A model generated the notes under the pieces. It was not told the DNA's origin and did no database searches. It worked only from the letters and a program-made list of their open reading frames with translations. From Polynucleobacter sp. Latsch14-2 (GTDB taxonomy: Bacteria > Pseudomonadota > Gammaproteobacteria > Burkholderiales > Burkholderiaceae): a stretch of DNA of 64,000 bases. A program made the position numbers and the translations under genes. Position 1 is the first letter of the stretch, and every line of letters starts with the position of its first letter. Positions 10,426-16,277 of the stretch are shown here, one piece after another. The DNA lies in contig NZ_JACVPL010000011.1 in assembly GCF_018881925.1 (NCBI RefSeq), positions 1 through 64,000 on the forward strand, written 5' to 3'.

Positions 10426-10905
10426 CTAGTAGCTATCTTGTTCGTCATCTTCATGCGGGTATAGTTGTCTATTCAGCTTTGACTTGATAGGGTACTTGGT
10501 GGCTACAGTAGGCTTTACTGGGGGTATGGGTTTGATATGGGGTAAAGCTGTGGGGGCTACTGTTTTATTGGGTAGGGTAGTTGTGGTATTTGTTTGGGGT
10601 TGGGTAGGGTGACTAGGTAGGGCTCTAAGGGGTTGACTAGATTTAGCTGAAGGTTGGGTAGGGGTAGCAGTAGGCTTGCTAGGCTTAGTAAGGGGATTAG
10701 GTGGGGGTGGAGCTTTAATACTCGGTATTGACTTAGCTTTACTACTAGATTTACGCTTAGGCTTTAACTTACTCAATCTAGATTGCTCTGCCTTTTCTCT
10801 AGCTTGTTGCTCTGCTTGCTGTCTAATCGTACTAAAAGTAGTATCAAATATCAGTTGTAATAGCTTAAGTTGTTCTTCAGCGTTTGTAAATTCAAATAGT
10901 CTCAT
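10426..10905 (-). CDS. Pro/Lys/Thr-rich hypothetical protein
   Basis: I do not recognise this 159-residue protein. The first 45 residues look helical and charged (EEQLKLLQLIFDTTFSTI, then QQAEQQAREKAEQSR); the rest is a low-complexity, strongly basic Pro/Thr/Ser/Lys tract (APPPPNPLTKPSKPTATPTQ and similar) ending in an acidic DDEQDSY. No signal peptide or membrane segment is visible. It follows the 10960-11403 gene on the same strand, but its AAGGA ribosome-binding site is buried in a perfect 14-bp stem just before ATG. Its G-rich complementary strand is a candidate for quadruplex formation. Confidence 0.6.
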   Translation of the reverse strand: MRLFEFTNAEEQLKLLQLIFDTTFSTIRQQAEQQAREKAEQSRLSKLKPKRKSSSKAKSIPSIKAPPPPNPLTKPSKPTATPTQPSAKSSQPLRALPSHPTQPQTNTTTTLPNKTVAPTALPHIKPIPPVKPTVATKYPIKSKLNRQLYPHEDDEQDSY

Positions 10906-10908
10906 ACA

Positions 10909-10945
10909 AAGTATCCTTTTCTTATATTTATAGAAAAGGATACTT
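10909..10945 (-). promoter_or_regulatory. Hairpin masking the ribosome-binding site of the Pro-rich gene
   Basis: On the plus strand AAGTATCCTTTTCT (10909-10922) and AGAAAAGGATACTT (10932-10945) are exact complements with a 9-base AT-only loop. In the minus-strand transcript the 3' arm contains AAAAGGA, eight bases before the AUG of the downstream gene, so the ribosome-binding site would be closed in the stem. No U-run follows, which argues against a simple terminator. A DNA operator is the main alternative. Confidence 0.6.
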
Positions 10946-10959
10946 GTACAAAACCATTG

Positions 10960-11403
10960 CTACTTTGCGAAGCTATCGCGGGTAGCTTTACTAACATCAT
11001 TGATGAACTCATCTAGCTCACCATTTTCAATTGAGCCAGCGATGTGTTTTAGTGTGGTAATAAGTTCATCACCATTGCTAACTTCAATAGCGTTAGCACC
11101 TTTCTTATTAAGCATAAGTGTCTTAGAGCCATACTTGATAGCAAGATGAATCTTGCCTGTATCGGCAATCCAGAACCATTCTTTAACTCGCTTAACAGTC
11201 TCAATAGTCTTGCGTTCACCAGTTTCTTTATCTGTGAATGTTTTAAGACGCTTAGGTGCGTAGCTATTACCTTCTTTTTTAGCTGTACAAAGTTCAATTT
11301 GCTCTTGTACTTTAGCAAGCAACTTCAAGCGGCGATTGACTACTGGACTAACAGTAGATTGTTTCTTGCTTGTTACAAGTTTAAGTGCGGACATAGTAGC
11401 CAT
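10960..11403 (-). CDS. Conserved island hypothetical protein (DUF6641-like)
   Basis: Start chosen at ATG 11403 (MATMSALKLVTSKK) because GGAG lies six bases upstream; an in-frame ATG four codons earlier has none. The 147-residue soluble protein has a basic N-terminal half with RLKTFTDKETGERKTIETVK, an aromatic WFWIADTGKIHLAIKYGSK segment, and an acidic helical C-terminus. From memory this resembles DUF6641-type proteins found in islands and prophages; I could not check this. No catalytic motif is visible. It is first in a two-gene minus-strand unit and divergent from the Rep-like gene at 11580. Confidence 0.55.
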   Translation of the reverse strand: MATMSALKLVTSKKQSTVSPVVNRRLKLLAKVQEQIELCTAKKEGNSYAPKRLKTFTDKETGERKTIETVKRVKEWFWIADTGKIHLAIKYGSKTLMLNKKGANAIEVSNGDELITTLKHIAGSIENGELDEFINDVSKATRDSFAK

Positions 11404-11579
11404 TTCATACTCCAAAGTAGTTACAGGAATAGCTACTGTAATACCTTTTAGCCTCTTTTCCTACCAAAATACTTTCAAAATCTGCCGTAACTTGTTGATA
11501 TATATAACTTTTTCATAAAAATTTTACCTATCCTTACATTAAGCATAAATATATCTATACAAAAAATATAGGTGTAAAG

Positions 11580-12137
11580 ATGCTTGAACAAGTAGTAGCG
11601 AAAAGAGATAACAGATTAGAAGTTGTTAAGTGGCTGACGAGTGCTAAAGAACTTGGTTTGACGCAAGGACTGACTGTTATGCCAAAAAAAGTATTTTACA
11701 AACATGTTCCAAAGTCACGCTATGTTGCTGATGGTAAGGTGTACAGACACTTAACAAGAGATGAGCTAGAAAGAGCAAACACAAGACTTGTACACCTGAT
11801 GAACAAACTAGTTCTTAAAAACGCATACAAGCGTGATGGAAAAAAGTTAGTAGCTATAGGTAGCATAGAGGGTGATAACAGTAGCTGTGTTGATTTACAC
11901 ACACACTTCTTACTTCAAAAACCAGATAGCTACACTAATGAAGACTTCCATAAGCAGATTGTAAAAGCTATTGAGTTAAGTGGTGAATTTGAAATGAGCA
12001 ATCCTAACTATCGTGCCGACAAAGATAGTGAGGACAAGATGTATAGATACAAGGTTGAAGAGATTACAGATGGTTGGTCGGGATACATTACAAAAAAGAT
12101 AGATAAGCTAGAGCTAGATAGGCTCTACTTTTACTAA
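11580..12137 (+). CDS. Candidate HUH-type replication initiator
   Basis: A 185-residue protein with a pattern like small rolling-circle Rep proteins: a strand with GLTVMPKK near residues 30-37, then IGSIEGDNSSCVDLHTHFLL, where His107-Thr-His109 fits the metal-binding HUH motif, and a late WSGYITKKIDK with Tyr169 and Lys172/173, matching the catalytic Tyr motif Y-x2-K. The HUH middle residue is Thr rather than a bulky hydrophobic. Order and spacing suit a single-Tyr Rep or inovirus Gp2-like endonuclease. A perfect hairpin lies 46 bases downstream and could be an origin or terminator. Function is inferred; no search was run. Confidence 0.55.
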   Translation: MLEQVVAKRDNRLEVVKWLTSAKELGLTQGLTVMPKKVFYKHVPKSRYVADGKVYRHLTRDELERANTRLVHLMNKLVLKNAYKRDGKKLVAIGSIEGDNSSCVDLHTHFLLQKPDSYTNEDFHKQIVKAIELSGEFEMSNPNYRADKDSEDKMYRYKVEEITDGWSGYITKKIDKLELDRLYFY

Positions 12138-12182
12138 TCTAAGCACTCCAGTCCTTAGTTGACGCTTGCGGTTAATGGTTAA

Positions 12183-12203
12183 TAAGCACTTAAAGAGTGC
12201 TTA
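12183..12203. repeat. Perfect 8-bp hairpin downstream of the Rep candidate
   Basis: TAAGCACT and AGTGCTTA pair exactly around the loop TAAAG. No T-run follows, so intrinsic termination would be weak. Rolling-circle nick sites are commonly presented in such hairpins near rep, so it is a candidate origin element; this is inference from position only. Confidence 0.45.
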
Positions 12204-12208
12204 ATTAG

Positions 12209-12441
12209 CGTAGCTTTGCCAAAAATAAGCTACTAAGCAAAACAGTTAAACAATTAAATCCAAAACTAGACGCACTAGAACAAGCTACAAACGCTTAAAA
12301 CTGTACGCTGAATACCAGGACAGCAGAAAAGCGTATCAACAGCTTGTAGGGCTTATACGCAAACAGTTAAATAAGTGTGGCACTACAACAACGGCACTAG
12401 GAAGCAAATATAACAAAATAATAAGTTTTATTATATTTTGA
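12209..12441 (+). pseudogene. Possible frameshifted remnant of a small helical protein
   Basis: Two overlapping open frames without a normal start read as one coherent helical peptide if joined near 12280-12298. The first gives LLSKTVKQLNPKLDALEQA and stops at 12296-12298. The second, in another frame, gives LKLYAEYQDSRKAYQQLVGL and continues to TGA 12439-12441. Both are Lys/Gln/Leu-rich like the island's other proteins. It could be chance, as AT-rich DNA often gives such frames; no homolog was checked. Confidence 0.25.
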
Positions 12442-12574
12442 CGAAAAGAACAGCTAAGTCGTTGATTTTGAATAAGAAAACACTATGACACAAAAAGACA
12501 AAAAACAGGTAGGAATTTCTAATACAAGACAATACACTAAAAATGTAGAAAACATTACATTTGAGGTGAACAAG

Positions 12575-13150
12575 ATGGCAAAGCAAGCTAAGACATTAAC
12601 ACAGCAAGAATTTAGACGAGTACTTGATTACATAGCTACACGAAAGCATAGTGCTAGAAATAGGGCTATGCTTCATTTAATGTACTGTGCTGGCACTAGG
12701 GTAGGGGAGACTAGTGCTTTACGCATTGAGGACGCTGTAGACTGTGATGGAAATGTTAGGCGTGAAATTTTACTCAAGTCAGATATTACAAAAGGCAATG
12801 TAGCTAGGACAATTTATATAAGTGACAAGCTACACAAGGAGCTAGATTCTTATGTGAAGACATTGGACATTAAAGACCGCAAGCGTAAGCTGTTCTATTC
12901 TCAAAAGAAGTCTAGCGATGGCTTCAGTCCAAACACACTTACGCAATACTGGCACTATTTGTTTTCAGCATGTGGTATTGATAACGCATCAAGTCATTCA
13001 ATGCGTAGGTCTTTTGCTACACAAATTAGTAGCAAAGGAGTTGGCATTCGCGTACTTCAAAAGCTAATGGGTCACAAGTCAGCACAAACAACAATGGTAT
13101 ACATTGACGCAAGCGATGACATGATGCGTAAGGCAGTAGAACTTGTTTGA
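12575..13150 (+). CDS. Second tyrosine recombinase (catalytic domain only)
   Basis: Start chosen at ATG 12575, with GAGGTG six bases upstream; an upstream in-frame ATG at 12485 has no ribosome-binding site and would add 30 residues of no clear fold. The 191-residue protein is essentially a bare catalytic domain with the full residue set: Arg42 (AGTRVGE), His141 and Arg144 (HSMRRSFAT), His167 (LMGHKS) and Tyr176 (MVYID). It lacks the N-terminal SAM-like DNA-clamping domain of XerC/D and resembles short recombinases of integrons, fimbrial inversion systems and plasmids. It may resolve multimers of an excised element or invert a local segment. Confidence 0.85.
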   Translation: MAKQAKTLTQQEFRRVLDYIATRKHSARNRAMLHLMYCAGTRVGETSALRIEDAVDCDGNVRREILLKSDITKGNVARTIYISDKLHKELDSYVKTLDIKDRKRKLFYSQKKSSDGFSPNTLTQYWHYLFSACGIDNASSHSMRRSFATQISSKGVGIRVLQKLMGHKSAQTTMVYIDASDDMMRKAVELV

Positions 13151-13702
13151 TTACCAAGAATTTTTGCTAAGATTTTTTATATCATCTATAGCTTGATTAA
13201 GTAAATCAGTACCGTAGATTCTGTCATGCTCAATAGCATGAGAAAAATCTAACTTAGATAAGTCGTAATCATGAGGTGTTTTTGTATTGGCAAATTGCTT
13301 CAAAAGTCTTTCATGACAATCTTGCCAATGAGATACATTACCTTTAGCATTGTTAATTCCATTGAATAAATCTATAGCTAGATCTAGTTTCTTAAACTCA
13401 TCTTCAGTAAATGAAATAGAAGCAATGTACTCTTCTCTTAAGGCATAAAAAGTAGATATAGATGTGTCAGCAACCCTGTACATCTTATAGCTCTTATATC
13501 GCAATGGCTTGTCAGCTATCCTAAATGCTTCGCTAATTATTCGCGAAAAGTATTCATCATCACTATTTCTTGTCTGTGGCTTTAGCTCTTCAACCAAGCT
13601 ACTCTTTAGGAGCCTTTTTAGTTCGGCCTTAGTCGGTTTAATGTAATCATGAATAATTAAGAACTTGCCATATGTGTAGTTAGTCATGGGTTGTCTGTAC
13701 AT
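13151..13702 (-). CDS. Hypothetical protein, island cargo
   Basis: A 183-residue protein I do not recognise. The ATG at 13702 has AAGGA five bases upstream, so the start is good. It is predicted soluble and mostly helical (PTKAELKRLLKSSLVEELK near the N-terminus, FKKLDLAIDLFNGINNAKG in the middle), with a His-rich NVSHWQDCHERLLKQF stretch and no signal peptide. Its stop abuts the stop of the second recombinase (convergent, no gap), and it is divergent from the operon carrying the restriction genes, sharing a 160-base upstream region with it. A defence or regulatory role is possible but unproven. Confidence 0.6.
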   Translation of the reverse strand: MYRQPMTNYTYGKFLIIHDYIKPTKAELKRLLKSSLVEELKPQTRNSDDEYFSRIISEAFRIADKPLRYKSYKMYRVADTSISTFYALREEYIASISFTEDEFKKLDLAIDLFNGINNAKGNVSHWQDCHERLLKQFANTKTPHDYDLSKLDFSHAIEHDRIYGTDLLNQAIDDIKNLSKNSW

Positions 13703-13795
13703 GGCAGTCCTTTAGATTTAAGTAGGTACGATGAAAGCTCAAGTTTCAAGCTATTTGAAATCCTAGCGTATCTTTATGAGCATGACAAGTAGGCA

Positions 13796-13824
13796 TTGAC
13801 ACTAGGAAAGTGTTGGGCTAGAGT
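13796..13824 (+). promoter_or_regulatory. Sigma-70-type promoter of the restriction operon
   Basis: TTGACA (13796-13801) is a perfect -35 box, followed by a 17-base spacer and TAGAGT (13819-13824; four of six match TATAAT). Transcription would start near 13831, about 30 bases before ATG 13863, which has an AAGGAG ribosome-binding site. A short dyad ACACT/AGTGT (13799-13813) overlaps the -35 and could bind a repressor. Confidence 0.5.
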
Positions 13825-13862
13825 AGGGCTTTTCAACATAGCTACTACTAAGGAGAGCACAC

Positions 13863-14234
13863 ATGGGATTCTTTGACACTTACGGCAAGCCAGATGCTAT
13901 CAAAGCAGACAAGAAGCTGACTACAGAGGAGATGCTTGAGCACGGTATTGAACAGCAAGAGAAGCTATTGAATAATGAAGAAGTGTTAAACAACAAGAAT
14001 GAGCCAATTCGCAGTTGGTTTAGAGATGGACGCTTTGTTCCAAGCATAGGTATCTTTGGCTTGTTTGATGGACAGGCAATCAAGTGGAATAAAGGTACAG
14101 AAAAAGCTATGCTTGAATCTTTTAAGAAAAGCTATCAAGCTGGTGAATTCGCAAGCTACATCAAAGCAGTAGATAAAAAGCGTGAGGAAAATACAGCGAA
14201 ATTAGCCAAAGCAAGAGCAAAAATCAAGAAGTGA
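13863..14234 (+). CDS. Small hypothetical protein upstream of the restriction gene
   Basis: A 123-residue protein with a strong AAGGAG ribosome-binding site seven bases before ATG. It begins MGFFDTYGKPDAIKADKK, has a Glu/Asn-rich helical region, a central WFRDGRFVPSIGIFGLFDG core and a Lys-rich coiled C-terminal tail. I do not recognise the family, and no helix-turn-helix typical of a C regulator is obvious. It is the first gene of the unit that continues into the HindIII-like endonuclease and methyltransferase, separated by a nested inverted repeat whose left arm overlaps its stop codon. It could be a regulator or accessory protein of the system. Confidence 0.6.
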   Translation: MGFFDTYGKPDAIKADKKLTTEEMLEHGIEQQEKLLNNEEVLNNKNEPIRSWFRDGRFVPSIGIFGLFDGQAIKWNKGTEKAMLESFKKSYQAGEFASYIKAVDKKREENTAKLAKARAKIKK

Positions 14235-14280
14235 TAGTTATCAATCTAGAGTAGTTTTACTCTTATCTTTACTATCACTT
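14229..14280. repeat. Nested inverted repeats before the restriction gene
   Basis: AAGTGATAGT (14229-14238) and ACTATCACTT (14271-14280) are perfect 10-bp complements. Inside them AGAGTA (14248-14253) and TACTCT (14258-14263) form a second perfect stem with a GTTT loop. The outer left arm covers the stop codon of the preceding gene, and the right arm ends 15 bases before the endonuclease ATG. It is placed to control expression of the endonuclease as an RNA structure or a protein-binding dyad. No T-run follows. Confidence 0.55.
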
Positions 14281-14295
14281 AATATTGGGAACTTG

Positions 14296-15216
14296 ATGGC
14301 TAATGTAATTAAGCAATCTGGCATAGATCGTCGCGTCTATTGGATTAAAGAAATTGAAAAACTGAGTGGTGACTTTTCTGGTGACTTTGATAGGCTTGAA
14401 AAAGAACTAAGTGAAGAAATCAAAAAAGACGGTGTAGACGCATTGCTAGATCATCTAAGATTGTCTGGTGATATACCTGAGCAGTACAGTCACGATAGTA
14501 GTGAAGAGAAACTATATAGCAAATACACTGATGCTTTACTCTGTGAAACATACAAGTTTTTAGGGTTCAAAAGTAATGTTCTTACTGAGAGAGCCGATGC
14601 GGCTGATGTGGATGCGTTTGCTAAGGAATATAGTTTTGTAGCAGATGCTAAAACATTCAGATTAAGTAGGACAGCGAAAAATCAAAAAGACTTCAAAGTA
14701 CAAGCAATGGATGGTTGGAAAAGAGGTAAGCCATTTGCTATGGTAGTTTGTCCTATATATCAGTTGCCTATTAGGTCTAGTCAAATCTATGAACAAGCTA
14801 GTACAAGGAATGTATGTATCTTCACTTACTCTCATCTTTCTGTATTAGTAGCGTTGAAGCAATTGGCTGGTGAAGAAGCTGTAGATTCTTTGCTTCTTAA
14901 AATATTCAATTCTGTTAAGAATTTAATGCCTTCAAAAGATGCTCAAAATTACTGGAATGCTGTTAACAATACGATGCTTAGTTTTAATAGCAAAATTGAT
15001 GAATTTTGGATAACTGAGAAGATAGCCGCTAGAGAATCAATAGTTATTGCTAAGGAGCAGGCTTTAACTTATCTACATAACGAACAAGATAAGATAATGA
15101 AACTATCGCATGATGAAGCATTAAAAGCACTCTTGAAAGTTCACAAATTAGATAGTAAAATAGAAGTCATTAAAGGCGTTTCCGACAATGATATTCTAGG
15201 AATGAGAACAAATTGA
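14296..15216 (+). CDS. HindIII-like type II restriction endonuclease
   Basis: A 306-residue enzyme closely resembling R.HindIII (about 300 residues). The centre reads FVADAKTFRLSRTAKNQKDF, nearly identical to the catalytic region of R.HindIII as I remember it. Asp117 and Lys119 (DAK) match its catalytic Asp108/Lys110, and Asp104 (AADV) its Asp93. The end, EALKALLKVHKLDSKIEVI, also aligns. It is therefore expected to cut AAGCTT, though specificity residues could differ. The start is ATG 14296, with GGGA five bases upstream. The methyltransferase gene follows with a 4-base overlap, the same R-then-M order as I recall for HindIII. AAGCTT occurs in this chromosome (for example at 2700), so protection by the methylase would be needed. 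Confidence 0.92.
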   Translation: MANVIKQSGIDRRVYWIKEIEKLSGDFSGDFDRLEKELSEEIKKDGVDALLDHLRLSGDIPEQYSHDSSEEKLYSKYTDALLCETYKFLGFKSNVLTERADAADVDAFAKEYSFVADAKTFRLSRTAKNQKDFKVQAMDGWKRGKPFAMVVCPIYQLPIRSSQIYEQASTRNVCIFTYSHLSVLVALKQLAGEEAVDSLLLKIFNSVKNLMPSKDAQNYWNAVNNTMLSFNSKIDEFWITEKIAARESIVIAKEQALTYLHNEQDKIMKLSHDEALKALLKVHKLDSKIEVIKGVSDNDILGMRTN

Positions 15217-16040
15217 GCACTTCAAAATTAACAAACACGATTCTTAACGAAGATTGTGTTACTGGTTTAGTCAAGTTAGATGACAATTCAATTGACCTTG
15301 TAGTTACATCTCCGCCATACGATGGACTTAGAGACTACAAGGGATTTACATTTGAGTTTCCAAGAATTATTAAGCAACTTTACAGAGTTGTTAAAGAAGG
15401 TGGAGTAGTAGTTTGGGTTGTTGCTGATGCTACTGTAAAAGGTACAGAAACTGGAACTAGCTTTAGGCAAGCATTAGGATTCATGGAAGAAGGTTTTAAT
15501 TTACATGACACCATGATTTTTAGGAAGGCAAATCCTATTCCTCAGATTTATAGAAAAAGATACAACAATGAATTTGAGTATATGTTTGTATTTTCTAAAG
15601 GAACTGTGGCAAAACATAACGCAATCATGGTTCCTTGTTTACATGCGGGATTAGAGCTTGGAACTACAACTTACAAAAACTATTCTAAAGGTGAGCAAAC
15701 AAGAAAAAAATTAGCGAATCCGGTTAAGGCTGAGAAGGTTAAAGGCAACATATGGGAATATGTTGTTGGTAAGAAGAAAGAAGATCAGGAAGCTAAAGAG
15801 CATCCAGCTCCTTTTCCAGCTCAGTTAGCTAGAGATCATATATTGTCTTGGTCTAACGAAGGAGATATCGTTTTAGATCCTATGTGTGGTAGTGGAACTA
15901 CTTTGCGTGTTGCTAAAGAGTTAGATAGAAATTACATTGGTATTGATATTAGCGAAGAGTATTGTAAAATTGCCGAACGAAGAGTAGCCAATGCTGACAA
16001 TGCTTCTAATTTAGATACTCATCAAAAATCTCTTATTTAG
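15213..16040 (+). CDS. DNA methyltransferase of the HindIII-like system
   Basis: A 275-residue beta-class amino-methyltransferase. The catalytic motif IV is TSPPYDGLRDY (residues 32-36 for TSPPY), followed by the target-recognition region, and the AdoMet-binding motif I comes last as DPMCGSGTTLRVAKEL (from residue 222) with GIDISEEYCKIAERR. This order defines the beta class. It is expected to methylate adenine in AAGCTT to protect DNA from the partner enzyme, although the TSPPY form is also seen in N4-cytosine enzymes. The start is TTG 15213, overlapping the endonuclease stop (TTGA), which implies translational coupling. The protective gene thus lies downstream of the toxic one. Confidence 0.9.
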   Translation: MSTSKLTNTILNEDCVTGLVKLDDNSIDLVVTSPPYDGLRDYKGFTFEFPRIIKQLYRVVKEGGVVVWVVADATVKGTETGTSFRQALGFMEEGFNLHDTMIFRKANPIPQIYRKRYNNEFEYMFVFSKGTVAKHNAIMVPCLHAGLELGTTTYKNYSKGEQTRKKLANPVKAEKVKGNIWEYVVGKKKEDQEAKEHPAPFPAQLARDHILSWSNEGDIVLDPMCGSGTTLRVAKELDRNYIGIDISEEYCKIAERRVANADNASNLDTHQKSLI

Positions 16041-16079
16041 ATAGAGGTATAGACTTGTAGCGTTGTAGGGGAGTTTTTT

Positions 16080-16183
16080 AGTTACACATTGTGTAAGTTC
16101 TACAAATTTCCCTATGTATACTAATACTCTCAAAAACAATTAAGAATCCTTAAGTCACCAAAATGTTACGCAAAAGTTACACA
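16080..16183. repeat. Candidate integrase arm sites, right end
   Basis: AGTTACACA occurs at 16080-16088 and 16175-16183, matching the copies inside the left end. The first copy is part of a perfect palindrome TTACACATTGTGTAA (16082-16096). The 13-bp AAGTTGTTGATTT recurs at 16203-16215. The gap 16041-16243 contains no gene apart from a spurious reading-frame extension into DUF455. Confidence 0.5.
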
Positions 16184-16243
16184 ACTCACAATTTTGAATT
16201 ACAAGTTGTTGATTTTGTTGTGTTTTATTTGTGGGCTACTACT

Positions 16244-16255
16244 GAGTGGGAGTAG
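16244..16255 (+). repeat. attR core: 12-bp direct repeat
   Basis: An exact copy of the guaA 3'-terminal GAGTGGGAGTAG. To the right the sequence returns to host-like composition and conserved chromosomal genes. Twenty-two bases further on is the probable native start of the DUF455 gene. Confidence 0.88.
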
Positions 16256-16277
16256 GCAATTTAAGCCTGCCACTCCC

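Larger units (their letters stand above)
12138..12574. other. Non-coding stretch between the Rep candidate and second recombinase
   Basis: About 440 bases without an intact gene if the recombinase begins at 12575. It contains a perfect stem-loop (12183-12203), a possible frameshifted small reading frame (12209-12441), and a 7-bp inverted repeat AAATGTA/TACATTT (12541-12547 and 12556-12562) just before the recombinase ribosome-binding site, a possible operator. The motif AAACAGTTAAA occurs twice, near 12240 and 12360. Confidence 0.5.
8791..16255 (+). mobile_element. guaA-targeted genomic island, about 7.45 kb
   Basis: The segment is bounded by identical 12-bp sequences (GAGTGGGAGTAG) at the 3' end of guaA and at 16244-16255. 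Directly inside the left end is a tyrosine integrase gene. Inside both ends are copies of AGTTACACA and a 13-bp repeat, likely integrase arm or accessory sites. The interior is visibly AT-richer than the flanks, and its genes (recombinases, HUH-like Rep, restriction-modification, unknown proteins) are accessory in type. guaA is a known integration target for islands. I see no conjugation, capsid or packaging genes, so it would be a non-autonomous or mobilisable island or a phage satellite. Excision would leave guaA followed directly by the DUF455 gene. Confidence 0.9.

Noticed and set aside
12183..12203. Intrinsic terminator after the Rep candidate
   Set aside because: The stem is perfect but no T-run follows on either strand, so it is listed as a hairpin only.
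8803..16243. Depletion of AAGCTT within the island as proof of HindIII specificity
   Set aside because: I saw no AAGCTT in the island by eye, but only a few would be expected in this length, and the site occurs in the host flanks (for example 2700), so the absence proves little.
8791..16255. Integrated prophage or conjugative element
   Set aside because: No capsid, portal, terminase, tail, relaxase of classical type, or type IV secretion genes are visible in the 7.45 kb.
16194..16277. Signal peptide on the DUF455 protein
   Set aside because: The hydrophobic stretch comes from island DNA across the attR junction and starts at a TTG without a ribosome-binding site; the family normally starts at M16278.
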